Positions 1 through 7,321 of a DNA stretch of 35,978 nt are shown here, one piece after another; the stretch's first letter is position 1; every line of letters begins with the position of its first letter. Source of the stretch: Burkholderiaceae bacterium. Lineage in GTDB: Bacteria; Pseudomonadota; Gammaproteobacteria; Burkholderiales; Burkholderiaceae_D. The translations under genes were made by a program, and so were the position numbers. Where the stretch lies: assembly GCA_023653025.1 (NCBI GenBank), contig JAMNXS010000026.1, forward strand, positions 1 to 35,978. Direction: 5' to 3'. The notes under the pieces were generated by a model, which searched no databases, was not told the DNA's origin, and saw only the letters and a list, made by a program, of their open reading frames with translations.

Positions 1-615
1 CTGTGCGGCATTCCCGAAGCCCTGATCGCCGCGCTGCGCGATTCCGGCGTCAGGGACCTGACCGCGATCTCGAACAACGCCGGCGTGGACGGCTTCGGCC
101 TCGGCCTGCTGCTGGCTACGCGCCAGATCAGGAAAATGATCGCCTCGTACGTGGGCGAGAACAAGGAGTTCGAGCGGCAGTACCTGGCCGGCGAACTCGA
201 GCTGGAGTTCACGCCGCAGGGCACACTGGCCGAGAAGCTGCGCGCCGGTGGTGCCGGCATCCCGGCCTTCTTCACCAAGACGGGCGTCGGCACCATCGTC
301 GCCGAGGGCAAGGAAGTGCGCGAGTTCGAGGGCGAGCAGTACGTGATGGAACGTTCGCTGGTGGCCGACGTGTCGCTGGTCAAGGCATGGAAGGCGGACC
401 CGGTCGGCAACCTCGTCTACCGCAAGACCTCGCGCAACTTTAATCCGAACGTGGCGATGGCCGGCAAGCTCACCATCGTCGAGGTCGAAGAACTGGTCGG
501 TCTCGGCGAGATCGATCCGGATGCCGTGCACACGCCGGGCATTTTTGTTCACCGCATCGTGGTGAATAAGCATCCCGAGAAGCGCATCGAACAACGCACC
601 GTGCGTGCACAGTAA
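1..615 (+). CDS. scoA: 3-oxoacid CoA-transferase subunit A (5' end cut by window)
   Basis: The frame is open from base 1 to a TAA at 613-615, so about 204 C-terminal residues of a roughly 230-residue subunit are visible and the start lies outside the window. The segment ISNNAGVDGFGLG and the later GIPAFFTKTGVGT are typical of the alpha subunit of family I CoA-transferases. The family moves CoA from succinyl-CoA to acetoacetate (SCOT type) or between similar short 3-oxoacids. The beta subunit follows after 12 bases, so the two are surely one operon. With the 3-hydroxybutyrate dehydrogenase next door, the likely role is acetoacetate activation in ketone-body or polyhydroxybutyrate breakdown. 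Which acid is used cannot be told from sequence alone; a 3-oxoadipate CoA-transferase is the main alternative. Confidence 0.9.
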   Translation: MCGIPEALIAALRDSGVRDLTAISNNAGVDGFGLGLLLATRQIRKMIASYVGENKEFERQYLAGELELEFTPQGTLAEKLRAGGAGIPAFFTKTGVGTIVAEGKEVREFEGEQYVMERSLVADVSLVKAWKADPVGNLVYRKTSRNFNPNVAMAGKLTIVEVEELVGLGEIDPDAVHTPGIFVHRIVVNKHPEKRIEQRTVRAQ

Positions 616-627
616 GCGGAGACCACC

Positions 628-1269
628 ATGGCATGGACACGTGAACAAATGGCGGCGCGCGCCGCGCAGGAATTGCAGGATGGCTTCTATGTGAACCTCG
701 GCATTGGGCTCCCGACGCTGGTGGCGAACTACGTACCGAAGGACATCACCGTCTGGCTGCAGTCCGAGAACGGCCTGCTCGGCATCGGGCCTTTCCCGAC
801 CGAGGACGCGGTGGACGCGGATCTGATCAACGCGGGCAAGCAGACCGTGACTGCGCTGCAGGGTGCGTCCTTCTTCAGTTCGGCCGACTCGTTTGCAATG
901 ATCCGGGGCGGCAAGATCAACATCGCCATCCTCGGCGCGATGCAGGTCTCTGAGCACGGCGACCTGGCGAACTGGATGATCCCCGGGAAGATGGTTAAAG
1001 GCATGGGCGGCGCGATGGACCTGGTGGCCGGCGTTGGCCGTGTGGTGGTGCTGATGGAACACGTCGCGAAAGCGAAAGACGGTTCCACCTCGCATAAGCT
1101 GCTCGAGCGCTGCAACCTCCCGCTGACGGGTGTCGGCGTGGTCGACCGCATCGTCACCGACCTGTGCGTACTGGACGTGACCGACGAGGGGCTAAAGCTG
1201 GTCGAGATGGCGCCGGGCGTGACGAAGGAAGATCTGGTCGCCAGCACGGGATGCGAGATTCGGTTCTGA
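628..1269 (+). CDS. scoB: 3-oxoacid CoA-transferase subunit B
   Basis: 213 residues, the usual length for the beta subunit. It carries [12 protein letters not shown] near residues 45-56; the Glu of the SENG motif is the residue that forms the glutamyl-CoA thioester in this family. GGAG sits 8 bases upstream of the ATG at 628. It lies 12 bases after scoA and ends just before a strong intrinsic terminator at 1298-1328, so it is the last gene of the scoAB operon. The enzyme is cytosolic and makes acetoacetyl-CoA, which a thiolase could split for the TCA cycle genes further along this window. Substrate preference is inferred from the neighbouring hydroxybutyrate dehydrogenase. Confidence 0.93.
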   Translation: MAWTREQMAARAAQELQDGFYVNLGIGLPTLVANYVPKDITVWLQSENGLLGIGPFPTEDAVDADLINAGKQTVTALQGASFFSSADSFAMIRGGKINIAILGAMQVSEHGDLANWMIPGKMVKGMGGAMDLVAGVGRVVVLMEHVAKAKDGSTSHKLLERCNLPLTGVGVVDRIVTDLCVLDVTDEGLKLVEMAPGVTKEDLVASTGCEIRF

Positions 1270-1297
1270 CCTGAGGCAGACATACCGCCGCGCGAGT

Positions 1298-1328
1298 GCC
1301 GGTCGGCCCGAAGCCGACCGGCTTTTTT
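1298..1328 (+). terminator. Intrinsic terminator of scoAB
   Basis: Perfect 10-bp stem (1298-1307 with 1313-1322), 5-base loop CCGAA, then six T. It is 28 bases past the scoB stop and faces the convergent dehydrogenase gene; the T run serves only the plus strand. Confidence 0.9.
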
Positions 1329-1377
1329 GGAAGAGCAGCCGATCAAGCCGGGGTGCTGACCTCGAGCCGGGGGCGTT

Positions 1378-2172
1378 CTACTGCGCGACCCAACCTCCAT
1401 CCATGTTCCACGCTGCGCCCCGCACCTGCGACGCCGCGGCGCTGCATAGGAACACCGCCAGCGCGCCGAGTTGCTCAGGCGTGACGAACTCTCCCGACGG
1501 CTGCTTCTCTAGCAGTAGTTCGCGCTTGGCCTGATCAATGGAAACATGGTTCGCCGCTGCTCGCGCATCGACCTGCTTCTGCACCAGCGGCGTCAGCACC
1601 CAGCCCGGGCAGATCGCATTGCAGGTGATGCCGGTCTGTACGTTCTCCAGCGCGGTGACCTTCGTCAGGCCGACGATGCCGTGCTTGGAGGCCACATAGG
1701 CCGACTTGCCGGCCGACCCGACCAGGCCATGCGCCGACGCGATGTTGATGATGCGTCCCCAGTTTTTCCGCTTCATGGCCGGCAGCGCGAGCCGCGTGGT
1801 GTGGAAGGCCGACGTCAGGTTGATCGCGATGACCGCGTCCCAGCGCTCGGGCGGGAAGTCCTCGACGTTAGCCACGTGCTGGATGCCGGCGTTGTTGACG
1901 AGGATGTCGACGCCGCCGAACTGGTCGATGGCGTCATTCATCATCTTCTCGATCTCGGCGGGCTTGGTCATGTCGGCGTTGCTGTACCCGGTCCGGACGC
2001 CGAACTCGATGCCGGTGGCGCGCTGGAGTTCGGCAATCTCGGTCGGGTCACCGAAGCCATTGAAGATGATGGTGGCGCCCTCGGCGGCCAGGGCCCTGGC
2101 CATGCCCAGTCCGATGCCGGACGTCGATCCGGTGATGAGCGCGATCTTTCCTGCCAGCTGCGGTGTCTGCAT
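1378..2172 (-). CDS. bdhA: 3-hydroxybutyrate dehydrogenase (short-chain dehydrogenase)
   Basis: Classical SDR of 264 residues: TGSTSGIG cofactor motif near residue 15, NNAG near 90, and the catalytic Tyr-Lys in SAYVASKHG near 160. The C-terminal MDGGWVAQ closely resembles known D-3-hydroxybutyrate dehydrogenases. The enzyme oxidises 3-hydroxybutyrate to acetoacetate with NAD. Two ATGs lie six bases apart (2178 and 2172). AAGGA abuts the first but is six bases from the second, so I chose the second. It converges on scoAB, which would take the acetoacetate onward. Another SDR substrate is possible, but context and C-terminus favour this call. Confidence 0.87.
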   Translation of the reverse strand: MQTPQLAGKIALITGSTSGIGLGMARALAAEGATIIFNGFGDPTEIAELQRATGIEFGVRTGYSNADMTKPAEIEKMMNDAIDQFGGVDILVNNAGIQHVANVEDFPPERWDAVIAINLTSAFHTTRLALPAMKRKNWGRIINIASAHGLVGSAGKSAYVASKHGIVGLTKVTALENVQTGITCNAICPGWVLTPLVQKQVDARAAANHVSIDQAKRELLLEKQPSGEFVTPEQLGALAVFLCSAAASQVRGAAWNMDGGWVAQ

Positions 2173-2267
2173 GAACATTCCTTGTACGGGGTAACGAACT
2201 GTGCAGAATTTTACGGCCAGTCCCCGCTAAAATGAGCAAAATTTCAACCCCACGGAGCCTTCCGGCC

Positions 2268-3134
2268 ATGATGCAGCCGCAGATCAAGATGGTGCAGTGC
2301 CTGTCGCCCGCCGGGCTGCACGAGGTGGTCTACCGGGAGTGGGGCGACCCGGCCAATCCCGAGGTGCTGGTCTGCGTCCACGGCGTCACGCGGGTGGCGG
2401 ACGATTTCGACGCGCTGGCCGCCGCCATGGCCGACCGCTACCGCGTGATCTGCCCGGACGTGGTCGGCCGCGGCCGCTCGTCGTGGCTGAAAGACCCGAA
2501 GTTCTATGTCGTGCCGCAGTACGTGTCCGACATGGTCACGCTGATCGCCCGGCTTGACGTGCCGCAGGTGGACTGGTTCGGTACGTCGATGGGCGCGCTG
2601 ATCGGCATGGGGCTGGCTGCACAGCAAGGCAGCCCGATTCGCCGAATGGTGATGAACGATGTCGGCCCGACGCTGAATTTCGAGGCGCTGGCGCGCATCG
2701 GCGACTACATCGGACAGGACTTGCGCTTCGACAGCTTCGCGCAGGGGCGCGACTACATCCGCACGATCTCCGCGCCGTTCGGCCCGCACACCGACGACGA
2801 ATGGGACAAGCTGGCGCGCGACGTACTGCGGCAGGGCGCGGACGGCCAGTGGCGGCGGCATTACGATCCGGCGCTGGCCTTGCCCTTCAAGGCGCTGACC
2901 GTCGAGAACGCGAAGCAGGGCGAGGCCGCAATGTGGGCGGCTTATGACGCGATCCGCTGCCCGGTGCTGCTGGTGCGCGGCAGCGAATCGGACCTGCTGA
3001 CGCGCGAGACGGCCCGGCAAATGACCGAACGCGGGCCGCGGGCGACGTTGGTCGAGCTGGCAGGCATCGGCCATGCGCCGACCTTCATGCATGCCGACCA
3101 GATCGCGCTGGCGCGCCGCTTCTTTCTGGATTGA
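2268..3134 (+). CDS. Alpha/beta hydrolase
   Basis: 288 residues with an alpha/beta hydrolase fold: VCVHGVTR (oxyanion region), nucleophile elbow GTSMGALIG with the Ser, a late acid region and the catalytic His in GIGHAPTF. The family covers esterases, haloalkane dehalogenases and lactonases; the substrate here cannot be named. An upstream in-frame ATG at 2232 has no ribosome site and lies in TAAAAT (2228-2233), a likely -10 box. ATG 2268 has GGAG about ten bases upstream and is preferred; ATG 2271 is also possible. Its stop overlaps the earliest possible start of relA, so the two are probably cotranscribed. Confidence 0.85.
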   Translation: MMQPQIKMVQCLSPAGLHEVVYREWGDPANPEVLVCVHGVTRVADDFDALAAAMADRYRVICPDVVGRGRSSWLKDPKFYVVPQYVSDMVTLIARLDVPQVDWFGTSMGALIGMGLAAQQGSPIRRMVMNDVGPTLNFEALARIGDYIGQDLRFDSFAQGRDYIRTISAPFGPHTDDEWDKLARDVLRQGADGQWRRHYDPALALPFKALTVENAKQGEAAMWAAYDAIRCPVLLVRGSESDLLTRETARQMTERGPRATLVELAGIGHAPTFMHADQIALARRFFLD

Positions 3135-3136
3135 TC

Positions 3137-5377
3137 ATGGTGTTCGTGGCCACCCGCGACGGGGATGATTCGCTGACCGTCGGGCTGCGCGCCGACGACG
3201 CCTCAAGGCTGATGGAGGCGGTCGCCTTCGCCAGCGGCCCCTACGCCGGCAAGCAGGTGCCGACCGGCCAGGATGCGATGGCTTTTTCGCGCGGCGTGGT
3301 GGCGGCACTGGCGTCGCTGAAGTCCGACATCGACACCCGCATCGCCGGCTTGCTGTTCGAGCTGACCGCCATCGCGCCGGAGGCCGCCGCGCAGATCGAG
3401 CCGCGCTTCGGCAAGGAGGTGGCCGAGATGGTCGCCGGCATCCGGCAGCTGATGCGCCTGCACGAGGGCACGATGCCGCCCCCGGAGCAGGGCAAGGCGA
3501 GGAGCGCGGCCGCCGGCCAGTTCGAGACGCTGCGCAAGATGACGCTGGCCATGGCCACCGACATGCGGGTAGTGCTGGTGCGCCTCACGTCTCGGCTGAC
3601 CACGCTGCGCTACTTCGCCGAGAGCAAACTGGAAAACGAGATGACGCTGCGCTACGCGCGCGAAACCTTCGACCTCTACGCGCCGCTGGCCAACCGGCTC
3701 GGCATCTGGCAGCTGAAATGGGAGTTGGAGGATTTGTCTTTCCGCTTCTCCGAGCCGGCCAGCTACAAGCGCATCGCGAAGATGCTCGAGGAGAAGCGCG
3801 TCGAGCGCGAACAGTTCGTCGAGGCGTCGATCGTTCGGCTGAAGTCAGAGCTGGCGGCGGCCGGGATCAGGGCCGAGGTGTATGGACGGCCGAAGCATAT
3901 TTTCAGCATCTGGAACAAGATGCGTGGCAAGGCCATCGATTTCTCGCGGCTGCACGACGTGCGCGCATTCCGCGTCATCGTTGATGACGTCAAGGCCTGC
4001 TATGCGGTGCTCTCGATCGTGCACAACATCTGGACGCCGATCCCGGAAGAGTTCGACGATTACATCGCCCGTCCCAAGTCCAACGGCTATCAGTCGCTGC
4101 ACACGGTGGTGGAGGCCGACGACGGCCGCACGCTCGAAGTCCAGATCCGCACCCAGGAGATGCACCGCTTCGCCGAGTATGGCGTGGCTGCGCACTGGCG
4201 CTACAAGGAAGGCGCAGCCAACGCGCTGGACGAGTCCTACGACCAGAAGATTGCATGGCTGCGCCAGCTGCTGGCCTGGAAATCCGAAGTGGCCGGCGGC
4301 GTCGTCGGCCAGGAGGACAGCGAGCGGCAGTGGGTCGAGCAGCTGAAGGCAGCGGCCATCAACGACCGCATTTACGTGCTGACGCCGCAGGGCCGGCTGA
4401 TCGAGCTGCCGGCCGGCGCCACGCCGATCGATTTCGCTTACCACCTGCACAGCGACATCGGCCATCGCTGCCGCGGCGCGAAGGTGAATGGCGCGATGGC
4501 GCCGCTCAACACGCGGCTGCAGAACGGGCAGACGATAGAGATTGTCACCGCCAAGGGGGAGGCCGCAGCGGCCGGCACTGCCGGGCCTTCGCGCGACTGG
4601 CTGGCCGATGGCTACACCGCCAGCCCGCGCACCCGCGCGAAAATCCGCGCGTGGTTCAACGCGATCGAGCAGGCGGAAATCCTTGCACACGGCCGCGTGC
4701 TGCTGGAAAAGACCCTGCAGCGCGAGGGCAAGACGGCGGTCAACCTCGACGACCTTGCGCAGAAGCTTGGCTTTGCGAAGCTGGACGACTTGCTGCTGGC
4801 CGTCGGCAATGATCGGCTGAGCCTGCGCCTGGTCGAGCAGGCACTGCACGCGGACGAGCCGGGCCGGCAGGCCGCGCCGGACGACGCCGTGCTGCCGCGC
4901 CAGAGCCGCGCATCGAGCGTGACGCGCGGCGCGAAGGCAGGGGTGCTGGTGCTGGGCACCGAGGGTTTGCTGACGCAGATGGCCAGCTGTTGCAAGCCGG
5001 CGCCGCCGGATCCCATCGTCGGCTTCATCACGCGCGGCAAGGGCATATCGATCCACCGCGCCAGCTGCAAGAACCTGTCGCAGATGCTGTTGCGCGCGCC
5101 CGAGCGCATGGTGCAGACGACCTGGGGCGAACTCGGCGGCGACACCGTGTATCCGGTCGACGTGTTCGTCCTTGCGCAGGACCGGCAGGGTCTGCTGCGC
5201 GATATCTCCGACATCTTCCTGCGGGAGAAGATCAACGTGATCGGCGTCTCGACCCGCAGCAGCAAGGGTCAGGCTTTCATGTCCTTCACCGGCGAAATCT
5301 CGTCGACCGCGCAGCTTCAAAAGGCGATGAAGGTCATCGGCGAGGTGAAGGGGGTGGTGGAGGTGAAGCGGACGTAA
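3137..5377 (+). CDS. relA: GTP pyrophosphokinase RelA, synthetase-only type
   Basis: 746 residues with full RelA/SpoT layout: degenerate HD domain (about 1-180), ppGpp synthetase (about 220-370), TGS (about 411-473), a CCKPAPPDP zinc/RIS segment near 617 and a C-terminal ACT domain (about 674-746). Where active hydrolases have a His-Asp pair in a leucine-rich context, this protein has LLFELTA (about residue 71), so hydrolysis is probably lost. The synthetase has EFDDYIARPKSNGYQSLHT near 305. That is the acidic ExDD version seen in monofunctional RelA, not the RxKD of bifunctional Rel/SpoT. It should make (p)ppGpp from GTP/GDP and ATP on ribosomes with uncharged tRNA. ATG 3137 follows the hydrolase stop by two bases; a TTG at 3131 is less likely. 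Confidence 0.95.
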   Translation: MVFVATRDGDDSLTVGLRADDASRLMEAVAFASGPYAGKQVPTGQDAMAFSRGVVAALASLKSDIDTRIAGLLFELTAIAPEAAAQIEPRFGKEVAEMVAGIRQLMRLHEGTMPPPEQGKARSAAAGQFETLRKMTLAMATDMRVVLVRLTSRLTTLRYFAESKLENEMTLRYARETFDLYAPLANRLGIWQLKWELEDLSFRFSEPASYKRIAKMLEEKRVEREQFVEASIVRLKSELAAAGIRAEVYGRPKHIFSIWNKMRGKAIDFSRLHDVRAFRVIVDDVKACYAVLSIVHNIWTPIPEEFDDYIARPKSNGYQSLHTVVEADDGRTLEVQIRTQEMHRFAEYGVAAHWRYKEGAANALDESYDQKIAWLRQLLAWKSEVAGGVVGQEDSERQWVEQLKAAAINDRIYVLTPQGRLIELPAGATPIDFAYHLHSDIGHRCRGAKVNGAMAPLNTRLQNGQTIEIVTAKGEAAAAGTAGPSRDWLADGYTASPRTRAKIRAWFNAIEQAEILAHGRVLLEKTLQREGKTAVNLDDLAQKLGFAKLDDLLLAVGNDRLSLRLVEQALHADEPGRQAAPDDAVLPRQSRASSVTRGAKAGVLVLGTEGLLTQMASCCKPAPPDPIVGFITRGKGISIHRASCKNLSQMLLRAPERMVQTTWGELGGDTVYPVDVFVLAQDRQGLLRDISDIFLREKINVIGVSTRSSKGQAFMSFTGEISSTAQLQKAMKVIGEVKGVVEVKRT

Positions 5378-5402
5378 CGTGGACGTAACGTGGACGTGAC
5401 GC
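5370..5402 (+). repeat. Three tandem 11-bp repeats across the relA stop codon
   Basis: Unit GGACGTAACGT occurs at 5370-5380 and 5381-5391, with a degenerate copy at 5392-5402. The relA TAA lies in the first unit, so the repeat is mostly in the 3' untranslated part. Probably replication slippage with no known role. Confidence 0.75.
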
Positions 5403-5463
5403 GCAAGCGATGCGTACTTGTCTGCCCTGTCACGCTTGCAGCGGTTGCCTGAACCCTTTCGCC

Positions 5464-5493
5464 TTGTTTTATGTTCCGAAATTCGCCTAAAAT
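5464..5493 (+). promoter_or_regulatory. Promoter of the toxin-antitoxin pair
   Basis: TTGTTT at 5464-5469, an 18-base spacer and TAAAAT at 5488-5493, ending 36 bases before the antitoxin ATG. The Phd-type antitoxin would be expected to autorepress here, but I see no clear palindrome. Confidence 0.5.
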
Positions 5494-5529
5494 ATGGCGC
5501 TGTTTTCAATGCCTTTCAGGAGGCCTGCC

Positions 5530-5841
5530 ATGGAATCTGTCCTTGCACGACGCTCGGTGAGCATCACCGAGCTCAAGCGCAGCCCGAGCGCCGTGATCGA
5601 TGAGGCGGGGTCGGAGACGGTAGCCGTGTTGAACCACAATCGCCCTGCTGCCTATCTGGTCCCCGCTGCCGTGTATGAGTCCATGCTGGTACAACTCGAT
5701 GCCGGTCTGAATGCCGACATCCAGCAGGGCATGCACAGTGGCGCAGGCCTGCCTGCGGAGGAGGTCTTCGCCGAACTGGAGCTTCGCTATGCAGAGACGC
5801 CTGTGGCCGCCAGTCGGGGAGCCAAGCGCGGCAAGGCATGA
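5530..5841 (+). CDS. Phd/YefM-family antitoxin
   Basis: 103 residues. The N-terminal half (SVSITELKRSPSAVIDEA, then AVLNHNRPAAYLVPAAVYE) is the standard Phd/YefM dimerisation and DNA-binding fold. The C-terminal half should wrap the toxin and ends in a basic tail (SRGAKRGKA), somewhat longer than usual. AGGAGG lies six bases before ATG 5530; an upstream in-frame ATG at 5494 directly abuts the -10 box and is not the start. Its TGA overlaps the toxin ATG (ATGA), the translational coupling typical of such pairs. It should neutralise the toxin and repress the operon. Confidence 0.9.
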   Translation: MESVLARRSVSITELKRSPSAVIDEAGSETVAVLNHNRPAAYLVPAAVYESMLVQLDAGLNADIQQGMHSGAGLPAEEVFAELELRYAETPVAASRGAKRGKA

Positions 5842-6143
5842 GCCGGCTCGTGTTCTCGCCCGCGGCGCGAAGCGATCTCGTCGAGATCGGCGACTATATC
5901 GCACGAGACAGCAAGGCAAATGCGCGGAAGTTCGTCGCCAGGCTACGCGAACAATGCAAGCGGATCGGCAAGCTGCCGTCAGCCTACCCGCTGCGAGATA
6001 AGGAGGCGGGCATCAGGTTTGCTCCGATCGGGCGCTACCTGATCTTTTTCCGTGAAGAGGGCGATATGGTGCGCATTGAGCGCGTCCTGCATGGTGCCCG
6101 TAACTTTGGTGCCATGTTGCCCGGCGCAGGGGCGTCCGACTGA
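5838..6143 (+). CDS. RelE/ParE-family toxin
   Basis: 101 residues. The sequence runs from VFSPAARSDLVEIGDYIA to YLIFFREEGDMVRIERVLHG, the usual ParE-like beginning and final strand-helix. The protein looks complete. RelE relatives cut ribosomal mRNA while ParE relatives poison gyrase; the closing YLIFFRE/RIERVLHG pattern is nearer to ParE, but the target is not decided by sequence. It overlaps the antitoxin by four bases. The pair sits between relA and a tRNA-Val gene. No integrase or repeats accompany it. Confidence 0.9.
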   Translation: MSRLVFSPAARSDLVEIGDYIARDSKANARKFVARLREQCKRIGKLPSAYPLRDKEAGIRFAPIGRYLIFFREEGDMVRIERVLHGARNFGAMLPGAGASD

Positions 6144-6197
6144 GTGAGTGTCGCTCGCGACCGAGCCGGGATGTTCAAAAAATGTTTCGATCAGGTA

Positions 6198-6227
6198 TTG
6201 GCACAACCCGTCAAAGCTGGCTATAAT
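6198..6227 (+). promoter_or_regulatory. tRNA-Val promoter
   Basis: TTGGCA (6198-6203), 18-base spacer, perfect TATAAT (6222-6227), 11 bases before the mature tRNA 5' end. Confidence 0.8.
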
Positions 6228-6238
6228 CTCGCTTCTTT

Positions 6239-6315
6239 AGGCGCGTAGCTCAGCTGGTTAGAGCACTACCTTGACATGGTAGGGGTCGTTGGTTCGAGTC
6301 CAATCGTGCCTACCA
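6239..6315 (+). tRNA. tRNA-Val(GAC)
   Basis: Full cloverleaf of 77 nt with encoded CCA. The acceptor stem is AGGCGCG (6239-6245) with CGTGCCT (6305-6311), including one G-T pair. The D stem is GCTC/GAGC, the anticodon stem CTACC/GGTAG with loop TTGACAT, and anticodon GAC is at 6273-6275. The T arm contains GGTTCGAGTCC. It has its own promoter and terminator. Confidence 0.97.
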
Positions 6316-6349
6316 ACATGCACCTGTCGATGCGTCGGCAGGTTAACCG

Positions 6350-6378
6350 AAAAGCCGATCCGAAAGGGTCGGCTTTTT
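6350..6378 (+). terminator. Terminator of tRNA-Val, probably also used by the convergent gene
   Basis: 12-bp stem with one G-T pair (6350-6361 with 6366-6377), GAAA tetraloop, and a T run at the 3' side. The A run on the 5' side gives four T on the minus strand, so it could also end the paiB-like transcript. Confidence 0.85.
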
Positions 6379-6394
6379 GCTTTTGCGTTGCCGC

Positions 6395-7033
6395 TCACGC
6401 ATCGCGCATCGATTGCGCCATCTCGGCGAGGCCGCGCATCTCGAGTGTGTCGGCCGCGGCCAGCCGGTCGCGGTCTTCGCGGTTCTGGCTGAGCTTGGAC
6501 TTGGCCACCACGCGCTCGAACACGATCTCCACGCCGACGATGGCTGCCAGCATGGAGGCGATGTAGTCGGCAGGCGCATCAGCCATCCGCCATCCGCGCT
6601 CGCCCTCCGCCCGGCGCTCATGAGCCCGGGTCAGGCGGCCGACGACGGCGCGCAGGAATTTTTCGTCGTCGATGAAGCGGATCCTGCCATGCACGTTCAC
6701 CACCTGATAATTCCAGGTCGGCACCAGCCGGTGCGTCTCGTGCTTGCTCGGGTACCAGTTCGGCGAGACATAGCTGTCCCGGGCGCGGAATACGACCAGC
6801 ACGTCGCTGCCGTCGGCGACGTCCTGCCAGAGGGGATTGGCCCGGGCGATATGGCCGCGCAGCAGGCCGCGCAGCGAGCCGCTTCCCCCGGTCATCTCAG
6901 CAAGTTCGAACGGGATGACGTTCGCATCGAGCCCGTTCGACCCATTCGTTACGAGGCTCCCGAGCGGAAATTCCTCGATCAGTTGCCGGATGACGTCGGG
7001 CCGCGTTTCTGCGAAGTGGGGCGGGACATACAT
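6395..7033 (-). CDS. FMN-binding negative transcriptional regulator, PaiB-like
   Basis: 212 residues, the normal PaiB length. It starts MYVPPHFAETRPDVI, the typical PaiB beginning, and continues with PLGSLVTNG, the split-barrel region with YVSPNWYPSK, and TWNYQVVNVHGRI. PaiB relatives bind FMN; some are described as repressors of sporulation or protease genes in Bacillus, but the role in proteobacteria is poorly defined. The frame stays open further upstream to 7102, but ATG 7033 matches family N-termini; the upstream ribosome site is weak. It converges on the tRNA-Val terminator and is divergent from thrS. Confidence 0.87.
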   Translation of the reverse strand: MYVPPHFAETRPDVIRQLIEEFPLGSLVTNGSNGLDANVIPFELAEMTGGSGSLRGLLRGHIARANPLWQDVADGSDVLVVFRARDSYVSPNWYPSKHETHRLVPTWNYQVVNVHGRIRFIDDEKFLRAVVGRLTRAHERRAEGERGWRMADAPADYIASMLAAIVGVEIVFERVVAKSKLSQNREDRDRLAAADTLEMRGLAEMAQSMRDA

Positions 7034-7105
7034 GACGAGTCGATGTGCGAAGCAAATAACGCAGCGTAACGCATCCGGCCGGCTCGCGGTGCGGCGCGCC
7101 ATCTC

Positions 7106-7114
7106 TGCTATACT
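7106..7114 (+). promoter_or_regulatory. Extended -10 promoter for the thrS leader
   Basis: TGCTATACT, a TGn extended -10 with TATACT at 7109-7114, and no good -35. It would start a leader of about 200 nt before thrS. It overlaps the far 5' side of the divergent paiB-like gene. Confidence 0.55.
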
Positions 7115-7184
7115 CCGCGGCTACGATTCGGGCGTTGCCCGGCCACCCGATACCCTTGGCAAGAGCGAGAAAGGCACCCCGGTT

Positions 7185-7229
7185 ATGACACCGCGAACTA
7201 GCCCCCCGATCCGTCGTCCGATCCGCTAG
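7185..7229 (+). CDS. Candidate leader peptide upstream of thrS (14 codons)
   Basis: ATG 7185 to TAG 7227-7229 encodes [21 protein letters not shown] lies about ten bases upstream. It sits between a promoter and an intrinsic terminator that precedes thrS, the position of an attenuation leader peptide. Against this, there are only two Thr codons (second and fifth), separated by Pro and Arg, unlike the Thr runs of classic thr leaders. It may be a chance ORF. Confidence 0.3.
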   Translation: MTPRTSPPIRRPIR

Positions 7230-7249
7230 TCCGTTCATTCTCGCCAATG

Positions 7250-7276
7250 AAAACGCGGCCAGCCCGCGTTTTTTTT
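7250..7276 (+). terminator. Intrinsic terminator in the thrS leader (attenuator candidate)
   Basis: Perfect 9-bp stem AAAACGCGG/CCGCGTTTT with 5-base loop and eight T in a row (7269-7276), ending 45 bases before the thrS ATG. No other plus-strand gene precedes it after the tRNA-Val terminator, so it most likely controls read-through into thrS. GCGAGAA (7165-7171) can pair with TTCTCGC (7238-7244), enclosing the small ORF. Confidence 0.75.
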
Positions 7277-7321
7277 CGTCCGCGTCACTGCCGCATGCGG
7301 CACAGCACTTCAGGAGCACAC

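Noticed and set aside
2232-2270. ATG 2232 as start of the alpha/beta hydrolase
   Set aside because: It has no ribosome site and falls in the likely -10 box; ATG 2268 has GGAG at a usable distance.
6239-6315. tRNA-Val as an integration site for the toxin-antitoxin pair
   Set aside because: No integrase and no repeated copy of the tRNA 3' end are visible in the flanks.
7121-7321. T-box riboswitch before thrS
   Set aside because: I find no convincing T-box sequence or specifier loop, and T-boxes are rare in Proteobacteria.
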